Source: Pseudomonas nitroreducens NBRC 12694
GTDB taxonomy: Bacteria > Pseudomonadota > Gammaproteobacteria > Pseudomonadales > Pseudomonadaceae
Length of the DNA stretch: 64,000 nucleotides
NCBI RefSeq assembly: GCF_002091755.1
Contig: NZ_BDAI01000001.1
Span: 1,167,026-1,231,025 of the forward strand
Reading direction: 5' to 3'
The position numbers and the translations under genes are program-made. The notes under the pieces were generated by a model. That model was given only the letters and a program-made list of their open reading frames with translations, was not told the DNA's origin and did not search any database. Below, one piece after another: positions 57,530-64,000 of this stretch (position 1 is the first letter of the stretch; every line of letters begins with the position of its first letter).

Positions 57530-58843
57530 ATGACCAGTGCCACCCTCGAAGCCGCACAACCGGCCGAACAGACCAACTCCACCACCCGCGTCGCGGTAGC
57601 CAGCTTCATCGGCACCGCCATCGAGTTCTACGACTTCTACGTCTACGCCACCGCCGCCGCGCTGGTGATCGGCCCGGTGTTCTTCCCGCAGACCTCCGGC
57701 ACTGCCCAGGCGCTCAGCGCCTTCATCACCTTCGGCATCGCTTTCCTCGCCCGCCCGCTGGGCTCGGCACTGTTCGGCCACTTCGGCGACCGTATCGGGC
57801 GCAAGTCGACCCTGGTCGCCTCGCTGCTGCTGATGGGCATCTCCACCACCCTGATCGGCCTGCTGCCGGGCTACGACAGCATTGGCGCCTGGGCGCCGAT
57901 CCTGCTCTGCGTGCTGCGCTTCGGCCAGGGTCTCGGGCTGGGTGGCGAATGGGGCGGCGCGGCGCTGCTGGCCACGGAGAACGCGCCCAAGGGCCGTCGG
58001 GCCTGGTTCGGCATGTTCCCGCAGATGGGCCCGTCGATCGGCTTCCTCGCCGCCAACGGCCTGTTCCTCTGCCTGGCCATGCTGCTCAGCGAAGAGCAGT
58101 TCCGCGCCTGGGGCTGGCGTATTCCGTTCGTGCTCAGCGCCGTGCTGGTGATCGTCGGTCTGTACGTACGCCTGAAGCTGGTGGAAACCCCGGTGTTCGC
58201 CAAGGCCATGGAGCGCCACGAACGCTCCAGCCTGCCGATTGCCGAGCTGTTCGCCAAGCACTGGCGGCCGACCCTGCTGGGCGCCCTGGCGATGGTGGTG
58301 TGCTACGCCCTCTTCTATATCTCCACGGTGTTCTCGCTGAGCTATGGCGTCAGCACCCTGGGCTACAGCCGCGAAGACTTCCTCGGCCTGCTATGTATCG
58401 CCGTGCTCTTCATGGCGGCAGCAACACCGGTATCGGCCTGGCTGAGCGACCGCTTCGGGCGCAAACCGGTGCTGATCATCGGCTGCGTCGCCGCCATCGC
58501 CTCGGGCTTCGCCATGGAACCACTGCTGAGCCAGGGCTCGTCGGTGGAGGTAGCGATCTTCCTGTCGCTGGAGCTGTTCCTCATGGGTGTAACCTTCGCT
58601 CCCATGGGCGCGCTGCTGCCAGAACTCTTCCCCACCCACGTGCGCTACACCGGTGCTTCGGCGGCCTACAACCTGGGCGGCATCCTTGGTGCCTCAGTGG
58701 CGCCGTACATCGCGCAGAAGCTGGTGGGCATGGGTGGCCTGAGCTGGGTGGGCGGCTATGTGTCGGTTGCGGCGGCACTCAGCCTGCTGGCGGTGCTGTG
58801 CCTGCGCGAGACGCGCGGGGACGACCTGAACGATATCCGCTGA
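57530..58843 (+). CDS. MFS transporter, metabolite:H+ symporter (MHS) family
   Basis: The ATG at 57530 gives 437 residues; AGGGA lies ten bases upstream. An upstream ATG at 57455 is in frame but has weaker support. The MHS signature is clear: ASFIGTAIEFYDFYVYATAAALVIGPVFFP in TM1 and GHFGDRIGRKSTL as motif A, with LSDRFGRKPVL as its C-terminal repeat. Relatives carry shikimate, proline/betaine, citrate or alpha-ketoglutarate with protons. Substrate unknown. Confidence 0.92.
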   Translation: MTSATLEAAQPAEQTNSTTRVAVASFIGTAIEFYDFYVYATAAALVIGPVFFPQTSGTAQALSAFITFGIAFLARPLGSALFGHFGDRIGRKSTLVASLLLMGISTTLIGLLPGYDSIGAWAPILLCVLRFGQGLGLGGEWGGAALLATENAPKGRRAWFGMFPQMGPSIGFLAANGLFLCLAMLLSEEQFRAWGWRIPFVLSAVLVIVGLYVRLKLVETPVFAKAMERHERSSLPIAELFAKHWRPTLLGALAMVVCYALFYISTVFSLSYGVSTLGYSREDFLGLLCIAVLFMAAATPVSAWLSDRFGRKPVLIIGCVAAIASGFAMEPLLSQGSSVEVAIFLSLELFLMGVTFAPMGALLPELFPTHVRYTGASAAYNLGGILGASVAPYIAQKLVGMGGLSWVGGYVSVAAALSLLAVLCLRETRGDDLNDIR

Positions 58844-58850
58844 GACTTGC

Positions 58851-58880
58851 CTGTAGGAGCGAGCTTGCTCGCTCCTACAG
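58851..58880. repeat. Single REP hairpin at convergent 3' ends
   Basis: CTGTAGGAGCGAGC and its exact inverse GCTCGCTCCTACAG surround TT. The stop codon of the SGNH hydrolase gene (58875-58877) lies inside the right arm, so the repeat has become part of that reading frame's end. Confidence 0.88.
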
Positions 58881-59615
58881 AAGGGTTCGATCCTGGAAAA
58901 CCAGCCATTGGGCCAGGTGTTCGCCCCAGACCTGATAACCCAGCGCCGACGGGTGATAGCCATCGATGGCAAGGAACTGTGGCTGCATCTCCAGGCTGAC
59001 GCCGCAATACCCCGCCCCCTGCGCCAAGGCGAGGCTTCTGAGCTGACGATCCAGCAGCGCTGCGCGCCAGCCGAGCAGCCGGCGCAACAACCAGGGTAAC
59101 TCCGTGAAATGCTGCAATGGCGGCACCGCCGTGCAGACGACCCGTGCGCCGCGACCACGAAAATGCGCGATCAATTGCTCAAGAGCCCCCAGCCAATGCT
59201 GGCCGGAGCTGAAATGCGTGGTGTCGTTGACGCCGAAGACCAGCGCCACCAGCTCGTAATCCTGATCAGTCGCCACCGGCAGCAGGCGCTCGCAGGCCTC
59301 TGCGGCAGTAATGCCGTTCTCCCCTACCGCACGCCAGGCAACAGGACGCTCCAGGCGGCTCGATAGCGCCAACGCCAGCCGCCCGGCCAGCGCAAAGTCC
59401 AGGCAGGACGCACCAACGCCGGCGACCGTGGACTCACCCAGCAGGAGAAGACGAAAAGGTTCGCCAGGAAACTCCGCGCCTGCAACGCCTTCGCAGACGC
59501 CCGCGGCGGGAGCCAGGCGCAAGGCCGTGCGCCTGGTACGCACGGCCATGGGCAGGGCCAACGGCAACAGCGGCAATGCCGCCGCCCACCACATCAGCCC
59601 CGCCCAGCGGCTCAC
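58875..59615 (-). CDS. SGNH/GDSL-type hydrolase
   Basis: From the GTG at 59615, which overlaps the purT stop as GTGA, the product is 246 residues; an ATG at 59594 would give 239. An N-terminal hydrophobic segment (WWAAALPLLPLALPMAV) anchors or exports it. The SGNH blocks are LLLGESTVAG (Ser), GENGI (Gly), FGVNDTTH (Asn) and DGYHPSALGY (Asp/His). It is probably an esterase or acyl-ester hydrolase facing the periplasm. The substrate is unknown. Its last codons lie in a REP sequence. Confidence 0.85.
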   Translation of the reverse strand: MSRWAGLMWWAAALPLLPLALPMAVRTRRTALRLAPAAGVCEGVAGAEFPGEPFRLLLLGESTVAGVGASCLDFALAGRLALALSSRLERPVAWRAVGENGITAAEACERLLPVATDQDYELVALVFGVNDTTHFSSGQHWLGALEQLIAHFRGRGARVVCTAVPPLQHFTELPWLLRRLLGWRAALLDRQLRSLALAQGAGYCGVSLEMQPQFLAIDGYHPSALGYQVWGEHLAQWLVFQDRTLL

Positions 59616-60793
59616 AGCTGGACGTTGACCGCCTGGGCCGAACGGGTGGCCTTGGCGCGGGCGGCGTCGATCGACTCGTCGCGCGCCAGAGCAACGCCCA
59701 TACGGCGCTGGCCATCCACCTCGGGCTTGCCGAACAGGCGCAGCGCGGTGTCCGGCTCGCTCAGCGCGGCGCCGAGGTTGCCGAAGGAAACCTGCTGCGA
59801 CTTGCCTTCCACCAGGATCACTGCCGAAGCGGAATCGCCCAACTGGCGGATCACCGGAATCGGCAAGCCCAGGATTGCGCGGGCATGCAGGGCGAACTCG
59901 GAGAGGTCCTGGGAGATCAGCGTGACCAGGCCGGTGTCGTGCGGGCGCGGCGAGACTTCGCTGAACCACACTTCATCGCCCTTCACGAACAGTTCCACGC
60001 CGAACAGGCCACGGCCGCCCAGCGCTTCGGTGACCGCCTTGGCCACGCGCTCGGACTCGGCCAGCGCCTTCGGGCTCATCGCCTGCGGCTGCCAGGACTC
60101 GTGGTAGTCGCCCTTCACCTGGCGGTGGCCGATGGGCGCGCAGAAGGTAGTGCCGCCGATGTGGCGTACGGTCAGCAGGGTGATTTCGTAGTCGAAGTCG
60201 ATGAAGCCCTCGACGATCACCCGGCCCTTGCCGGCCCGGCCGCCTTCCTGAGCGTAATCCCATGCGGTCTTCAGGTCGGCGTCGGACTTGAGCACGCTCT
60301 GGCCCTTGCCCGAGGAACTCATGATCGGTTTCACCACGCACGGATAGCCCACGGCGGCGACGCCCGCAGCGTAATCCTCGTAGGTATCGGCAAAGTGATA
60401 GGGCGAAGTGGGCAGGCCCAGCTCTTCAGCGGCCAGGCGACGGATGCCTTCGCGGTTCATGGTCAGCTGCGCGGCGCGCGCGGTCGGGATGACCGTGTAG
60501 CCTTCGTTCTCCAGCTCGACCAGGGTCGCGGTGGCGATGGCCTCGATCTCCGGCACGATGTAGTGCGGCTTCTCCTGCTCGATCACCGCGCGCAGGGCGA
60601 CGCCGTCGAGCATGCTGATCACGTGGCTGCGATGCGCGACCTGCATGGCCGGCGCGTTCGCGTAGCGGTCGACGGCGATGACTTCGCAGCCCAGGCGCTG
60701 CAGTTCGATCGCCACTTCCTTGCCCAGCTCGCCGGAGCCACAGAGCAGTACGCGGGTCGCGCTCGGCGACAAGGGAGTTCCAATACGGGGCAT
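59612..60793 (-). CDS. purT: Formate-dependent GAR transformylase PurT
   Basis: The ATG at 60793 gives 393 residues, the normal PurT length. ATP-grasp features are VLLCGSGELGKEVAIELQRLG at the start, CVVKPIMSSSGKGQSV as the ATP-binding loop, and LFGVELFVKGDEVWFSEVSPRPHDTG as the metal site. It makes formyl-GAR from GAR, formate and ATP in purine synthesis, independent of tetrahydrofolate. The SGNH gene is translationally coupled to its stop codon. Confidence 0.97.
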   Translation of the reverse strand: MPRIGTPLSPSATRVLLCGSGELGKEVAIELQRLGCEVIAVDRYANAPAMQVAHRSHVISMLDGVALRAVIEQEKPHYIVPEIEAIATATLVELENEGYTVIPTARAAQLTMNREGIRRLAAEELGLPTSPYHFADTYEDYAAGVAAVGYPCVVKPIMSSSGKGQSVLKSDADLKTAWDYAQEGGRAGKGRVIVEGFIDFDYEITLLTVRHIGGTTFCAPIGHRQVKGDYHESWQPQAMSPKALAESERVAKAVTEALGGRGLFGVELFVKGDEVWFSEVSPRPHDTGLVTLISQDLSEFALHARAILGLPIPVIRQLGDSASAVILVEGKSQQVSFGNLGAALSEPDTALRLFGKPEVDGQRRMGVALARDESIDAARAKATRSAQAVNVQL

Positions 60794-60830
60794 TGCGGGA
60801 AACCTCAAGAAGGGAAAAATCGACGGCGTG

Positions 60831-61019
60831 CTAGACCAGCACGCCTTGTTCGCGGGCACGCTGTTCGCAACGCTGAAGCACTTCGCGCCGTTCGGCGTTG
60901 TCCATGAGCCCCCAGCGGGTGATTTCGGCAGCGCTGCGCTGGCAACCCAGGCAGATGTCGGCATCGTCTAGCGCGCAGACGTGCACGCAGGGCGAGGCGA
61001 CGGGACGTTCTTCAGTCAT
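60831..61019 (-). CDS. DUF1289 small cysteine-rich protein
   Basis: This 62-residue protein has the DUF1289 cysteine pattern SPCVHVCALDDADICLGCQRS near residues 9-29, followed by EITRWGLMDNAERREVL. Four cysteines may bind zinc or an iron-sulfur cluster. It overlaps the gamma-carbonic anhydrase gene by eight bases and is co-transcribed with it. Confidence 0.9.
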   Translation of the reverse strand: MTEERPVASPCVHVCALDDADICLGCQRSAAEITRWGLMDNAERREVLQRCEQRAREQGVLV

Positions 61020-61539
61020 TTTCCTGCTCGGCCAGGTCGCGGGCGTAGCGCTGGGCGTTGTGTACGTAGTGGGCAGCGCTGGCTTCGAGCATCTTCTTCT
61101 GCGGCTCGGTCAGCTCGCGCACCACCTTGCCGGGGGAGCCCATGACCAGGGAGCCGTCGGGGATTTCCTTGCCCTCGGGGATCAGCGCGTTGGCGCCGAT
61201 GATGCAGTACTTGCCGATCTTCGCGCCATTGAGGATCACCGCGTTGATGCCGACGAGGCTGTAGTCGCCTACCTGGCAGCCGTGCAGCATGGCGTTGTGG
61301 CCGATGGTCACGCCCTTGCCCAGGGTCAGCGGGAAGCCCATGTCGGTATGCATGACGGTGCCGTCCTGCACGTTACTGTGCTCGCCGATGTGGATCAGCT
61401 CGTTGTCGCCGCGCAGCACGGCGTTGAACCAGACGCTGGCGCCGGCGTCGAGGCGCACCTTGCCGACCACCGTGGCGTTGGGGGCGATCCAGCTTTCCGG
61501 ATGGGTTTCGACTCGGGAAGAGCCCAGGCGGTACTTCAT
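61012..61539 (-). CDS. Gamma-carbonic anhydrase-like hexapeptide protein (YrdA family)
   Basis: The 175-residue left-handed beta-helix protein shows repeated hexapeptides (NATVVGKVRLDAGASVWFNAVLRGD, VQDGTVMHT, GVTIGHNAMLHGCQVGDYSLVGINAVIL). The histidines in MHT, GHNAMLHG are the usual metal ligands. Relatives bind zinc or iron as trimers; carbonic anhydrase activity is shown for some only. A C-terminal helix closes the structure. Confidence 0.92.
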   Translation of the reverse strand: MKYRLGSSRVETHPESWIAPNATVVGKVRLDAGASVWFNAVLRGDNELIHIGEHSNVQDGTVMHTDMGFPLTLGKGVTIGHNAMLHGCQVGDYSLVGINAVILNGAKIGKYCIIGANALIPEGKEIPDGSLVMGSPGKVVRELTEPQKKMLEASAAHYVHNAQRYARDLAEQEND

Positions 61540-61579
61540 GATTTCTCCTCAGACGGTGGCCGCTCGTTATTATCGGGTC

Positions 61580-62176
61580 TCAGCTCAGCTTGATGAACTT
61601 CGATGGCGGCTGGTGCAGGTCGATACGGGCGTCGTACAGCAGGTTCAGCAACTCGACCAGCATGATCGCGGACAGGCCCCAGATCTTGTAGCCCTCGAAC
61701 AGGTAGCTCGGGACGTACCAACTGCGGCCGAAGTAATCGATACGGTGAGTGGTTTCCCGCGGGTCGCCACGGAAGAACTCCAGTGGCACCTTGAACACGG
61801 CGTCGATCTCGCCGTCATTGGGACGGTACTCCACGAAATCGGGGACGAAGCCGACGAATGGCTTGACCAGGATGCCGTGCCGCGACACCAGAGTGCTCAA
61901 CGGACCGACCACCTCCACCAGCCCCGGCGGCAGGGCGATTTCCTCCTGCGCCTCGCGCAGCGCGGTGTGGATCAGGTCGACGTCCTCAGGATCACGGCGC
62001 CCGCCGGGGAAGGCCACCTCGCCGCTGTGGGTCGAGAGCCCGGTCGCGCGCAGGGTGAGCACGAGCTCTTCCTGGGGTGTGATGGGAAGCAGAACCGCCG
62101 CCTCGGGGAAGCTGTGGTCCGTTTCAAGGTCGCTTGGTTGGTGCGTCTGTATGCGTTGGCGCAGCTGGTCCAGCAT
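61580..62176 (-). CDS. NUDIX hydrolase, CoA pyrophosphatase (NudL-like)
   Basis: I chose the ATG at 62176, which has AGGA eight bases upstream; this gives 198 residues. The Nudix region reads LSTHSGEVAFPGGRRDPEDVDLIHTALREAQEEIAL, combining the NuCoA motif (GEVAFPGG) with the Nudix box REAQEEI. Members cleave CoA to 4'-phosphopantetheine and 3',5'-ADP. It diverges from the second NUDIX gene with 135 bp between starts. Confidence 0.92.
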   Translation of the reverse strand: MLDQLRQRIQTHQPSDLETDHSFPEAAVLLPITPQEELVLTLRATGLSTHSGEVAFPGGRRDPEDVDLIHTALREAQEEIALPPGLVEVVGPLSTLVSRHGILVKPFVGFVPDFVEYRPNDGEIDAVFKVPLEFFRGDPRETTHRIDYFGRSWYVPSYLFEGYKIWGLSAIMLVELLNLLYDARIDLHQPPSKFIKLS

Positions 62177-62311
62177 GCCGAACATCCTGCGGGGGCCGAT
62201 TCTTCTAATTGAAGGATCATGGCACGAAAGACGTCCCTGCCCAACCCCCGCCCCTTGCTGGGTGCACCACGCAGCGCGCAAGATTGCCGCATCGAAAAAC
62301 AAGGAAACGGC

Positions 62312-62866
62312 ATGAAATTCTGCAGTCAGTGCGGCGCCTGCGTAAGCCTGCGCATCCCCAGCGGCGACAACCGCCTGCGCTTCGTCTGCGACCAGTGCCA
62401 GACTGTTCATTACCAGAACCCGCGCATCGTTGCCGGCTGCCTGCCGGCCTGGCATGGGCGCATCCTTCTCTGCCGCCGTGCCATCGATCCGCGCCGAGGA
62501 TACTGGACGCTGCCGGCGGGCTTCATGGAAAACGGTGAAACCCTGGAACAGGCCGCCGCTCGCGAGACGCTTGAAGAAGCCAATGCCCGCGTCCACGACC
62601 TGCAGCTTTATACGGTCTTTGATCTGCCGCATATCAGCCAGGTTTATATCTTCTTCCGTGCCGAACTCACCGACCTCGACTTCTGTGCCGGCGACGAAAG
62701 CCTGGAAGTACGGCTCTTCGAAGAATCCGACATTCCGTGGGGTGAGCTGGCTTTCCCCACCGTGGGTCGTACCTTAGAATATTTCCTGGCGGATCGGGTC
62801 ATTCAGAACTTCCCGATACGCAATGAAGGGATTCTCCCAATGCTTGCACAGAAAAAGAACTTATAA
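62312..62866 (+). CDS. NUDIX hydrolase with zinc ribbon
   Basis: AAGGA precedes the ATG at 62312 by seven bases; the product is 184 residues. An N-terminal zinc ribbon (CSQCG and CDQC, residues 3-29) is followed by a Nudix domain. The Nudix box runs from GFMENGETLEQAAARETLEE; the usual late glycine is replaced by asparagine (EEANA). The zinc ribbon recalls NudC-type NADH pyrophosphatases, but the protein is shorter and its substrate is uncertain. Confidence 0.9.
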   Translation: MKFCSQCGACVSLRIPSGDNRLRFVCDQCQTVHYQNPRIVAGCLPAWHGRILLCRRAIDPRRGYWTLPAGFMENGETLEQAAARETLEEANARVHDLQLYTVFDLPHISQVYIFFRAELTDLDFCAGDESLEVRLFEESDIPWGELAFPTVGRTLEYFLADRVIQNFPIRNEGILPMLAQKKNL

Positions 62867-62916
62867 GCTCATTTACCGCCTCTAAGGCTTTAGGAACTAC
62901 CGGGGAACACCACTCG

Positions 62917-63417
62917 ATGCGCTGGTTGATTGCCGTACTTTGTCTGACCTTCGCAGCGTTCTCGCATGCCAACGCGACGCCCACGCTCGACGGTCACATC
63001 GACAAGATTCTCGTGCTCAAGTCCGAGCGCAAATTGCACCTCATGAGCAACGGCAAGGTGCTCAAGAGCTACCGCGTGTCCCTGGGCAAGCGCCCGCAGG
63101 GCCCGAAACTGGCCGAGGGCGATAACCGCACGCCGGAGGGCTTCTACTGGGTCGACTGGCGCAAGACCAGCGACAAGTACAACCTCTCCATGCACATCTC
63201 CTACCCCAACGCCCGCGACGTGGCCAAGGCGCGGGAAAAGAGCCTGCAGCCGGGCGGCATGATCATGATCCACGGCACCCCGATGGATGATGAATACCCC
63301 GAGTGGTACTTCTCGACCCTGGACTGGACCAACGGCTGCATCGCCATGACCAATGCCGACATGCGCGAGGTCTGGAGCCTGGTCAAGGACGGCACGCTGA
63401 TCGAGATTCGCCCGTAA
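62917..63417 (+). CDS. L,D-transpeptidase (YkuD family)
   Basis: This 166-residue protein has a signal peptide (LIAVLCLTFAAFSHANA) and a YkuD domain. The active site reads MIHGTP followed by TNGCIAMTNADM, where cysteine is the nucleophile and the HG motif lies about 20 residues before it. It should crosslink peptidoglycan through meso-DAP residues or attach lipoproteins, in the periplasm. It is a single-domain enzyme without LysM repeats. A terminator follows. Confidence 0.94.
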   Translation: MRWLIAVLCLTFAAFSHANATPTLDGHIDKILVLKSERKLHLMSNGKVLKSYRVSLGKRPQGPKLAEGDNRTPEGFYWVDWRKTSDKYNLSMHISYPNARDVAKAREKSLQPGGMIMIHGTPMDDEYPEWYFSTLDWTNGCIAMTNADMREVWSLVKDGTLIEIRP

Positions 63418-63430
63418 GGGCAGCAGCATG

Positions 63431-63456
63431 AAAAAGGCGCCCGCGGGCGCCTTTTT
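63431..63456. terminator. Bidirectional terminator after the L,D-transpeptidase gene
   Basis: AAAAAGGCGCCCGCGGGCGCCTTTTT is a perfect palindrome with A5/T5 ends, placed between two convergent genes. Confidence 0.92.
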
Positions 63457-63464
63457 CGTATGGT

Positions 63465-63782
63465 TCAGAACACCATGTCCGACAGCCGCCAGACCTCGAA
63501 GGCCGGCGTCTCATAAGGATGAGCCTGCTTGAGGGCCTTGACCGAGTCATGGATCAACTCGTCGGCGACCACCATCTCCACCTTCCATTCGGCGACCTGC
63601 TCGATGCTGCCGGCCTGGCCGATGAACGGATTGCTGCCCTGCAAGGGGCGGAACTGTCCCTGTCCGAGTGCCTGCCAGCTACAGCTGTCGTAGGCACCGA
63701 TGCGTCCTGCACCGGCGGCGAACACCGCTTTCTTGACCGATTCCAGATGGCTTTCCGGAACGTAGAAACACAGTTTGTACAT
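63465..63782 (-). CDS. NIF3-like/YqfO-type PII-like domain protein
   Basis: The ATG at 63782 gives 105 residues. MYKLCFYVPESHLESVKKAVFAAGAGRIGAYDSCSW and the end AHPYETPAFEVWRL match the small PII-like domain that is inserted in YqfO/NIF3 proteins, here standing alone. ELIHDSVKALKQAHPYE is the family's second helix. Such stand-alone versions have no assigned role. Confidence 0.85.
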   Translation of the reverse strand: MYKLCFYVPESHLESVKKAVFAAGAGRIGAYDSCSWQALGQGQFRPLQGSNPFIGQAGSIEQVAEWKVEMVVADELIHDSVKALKQAHPYETPAFEVWRLSDMVF

Positions 63783-63836
63783 CGGAGACTCCGATCGAAA
63801 CGGGGACACGACCGTGGCAAGACGGGCCACGGGTGA

Positions 63837-63893
63837 TATACCGCCGCCAACCTCTTCGACGCCCTGAAAGAAGGCTATTACGGCAAGTACTGA
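63837..63893 (+). pseudogene. C-terminal remnant, possibly of nrdJa
   Basis: Directly after a stop at 63834, the frame encodes YTAANLFDALKEGYYGKY and ends in TGA. No open frame extends upstream, where the promoter of the NIF3-like gene begins. The tail looks like a genuine protein end and lies 17 bp before the next start. That matches the spacing I recall for the split class II ribonucleotide reductase pair nrdJa-nrdJb. I infer that the body of nrdJa has been lost or moved. Confidence 0.45.
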
Positions 63894-63910
63894 TACCCCT
63901 GGAGAATGCT

Positions 63911-64000
63911 ATGAGCGTCAAGATCAACCAGAAGATCAAAGGCTTCCAGGTGGTGGACGTGGCCGAGGAAAAGGCCCGTGTGGAAGCCGCCGCGGCCGCC
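63911..64000 (+). CDS. N-terminal part of an NrdJb-like protein (runs off the window)
   Basis: Thirty codons are visible, starting MSVKINQKIKGFQVVDVAEE, with GGAGA seven bases before the ATG. The VKIxxKIxGFxVV opening resembles TSCPD-domain proteins such as NrdJb, the C-terminal piece of split adenosylcobalamin-dependent ribonucleotide reductase. The call rests on a short stretch and the context of the preceding remnant. Confidence 0.45.
   Translation, partial: MSVKINQKIKGFQVVDVAEEKARVEAAAAA

Overview
The window is a dense, high-GC stretch of a gammaproteobacterial chromosome. Protein content, GC-rich codon use, REP-type palindromes and gene order all point to Pseudomonas, in or near the P. 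aeruginosa / P. nitroreducens / P. citronellolis group. I see no rRNA or tRNA gene, insertion sequence, prophage or CRISPR array. Almost everything is core-genome housekeeping, so the new material is mostly in small genes, regulatory sites, domain details and rearrangement junctions. Locus comparisons with strain PAO1 are from memory and were not searched.

Layout. 1-4.6 kb: end of an MFS transporter, a membrane acyltransferase, a membrane diguanylate cyclase, a lipoprotein, a HIT protein and a GST. 4.6-9.6 kb: the RNA helicase hrpA with two small stress/envelope genes. 9.8-17.6 kb: a Cache chemoreceptor and a fatty-acid block (fadD1, fadD2, a monoacylglycerol lipase-like hydrolase and the (R)-enoyl-CoA hydratase phaJ1), with a small DUF465 gene between the two fadD genes. 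17.7-21.9 kb: an MFS exporter converging on a FUSC/DUF1656/HlyD aromatic-acid-type efflux operon. 22-31.5 kb: the tiny cbb3 oxidase subunit ccoM with an ANR box, alkB, rapA, a universal stress protein with a probable ANR-type promoter, a phosphoethanolamine transferase, and an MHYT-GGDEF-EAL protein syntenic with nbdA. 31.5-36.6 kb: a two-gene isomerase/reductase operon divergent from a PhnD/PhnC/PhnE/PhnE-type ABC importer.

37-43 kb: the branched-chain amino acid importer braCDEFG, with a candidate operator palindrome before braC and an intercistronic hairpin after it. 43-48 kb: thrC, hom, dsbC and xerD, all on the minus strand. 48-51 kb: a CPA1 antiporter, then a small protein with a stand-alone tandem MshEN c-di-GMP-binding motif followed by a membrane/signal segment and an exported domain, then a thioesterase. 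51-55 kb: the rpsP-rimM-trmD-rplS operon and ffh. 55-64 kb: ypjD-like and CorC-like membrane proteins, an MHS-family MFS transporter, purT with a coupled SGNH hydrolase, a DUF1289 protein, a gamma-carbonic anhydrase, two NUDIX hydrolases, an L,D-transpeptidase and a NIF3-like protein. The right edge holds an 18-codon C-terminal remnant followed by the start of a gene resembling nrdJb, which suggests a rearrangement junction inside a former nrdJab locus.

Two themes connect distant genes. Cyclic-di-GMP appears three times: a diguanylate cyclase, a possible bifunctional MHYT protein and an MshEN receptor. Low-oxygen control by ANR appears at ccoM and probably at the universal stress gene. The strongest candidate for an undescribed function is the MshEN-signal-exported-domain protein at 50116-50793.
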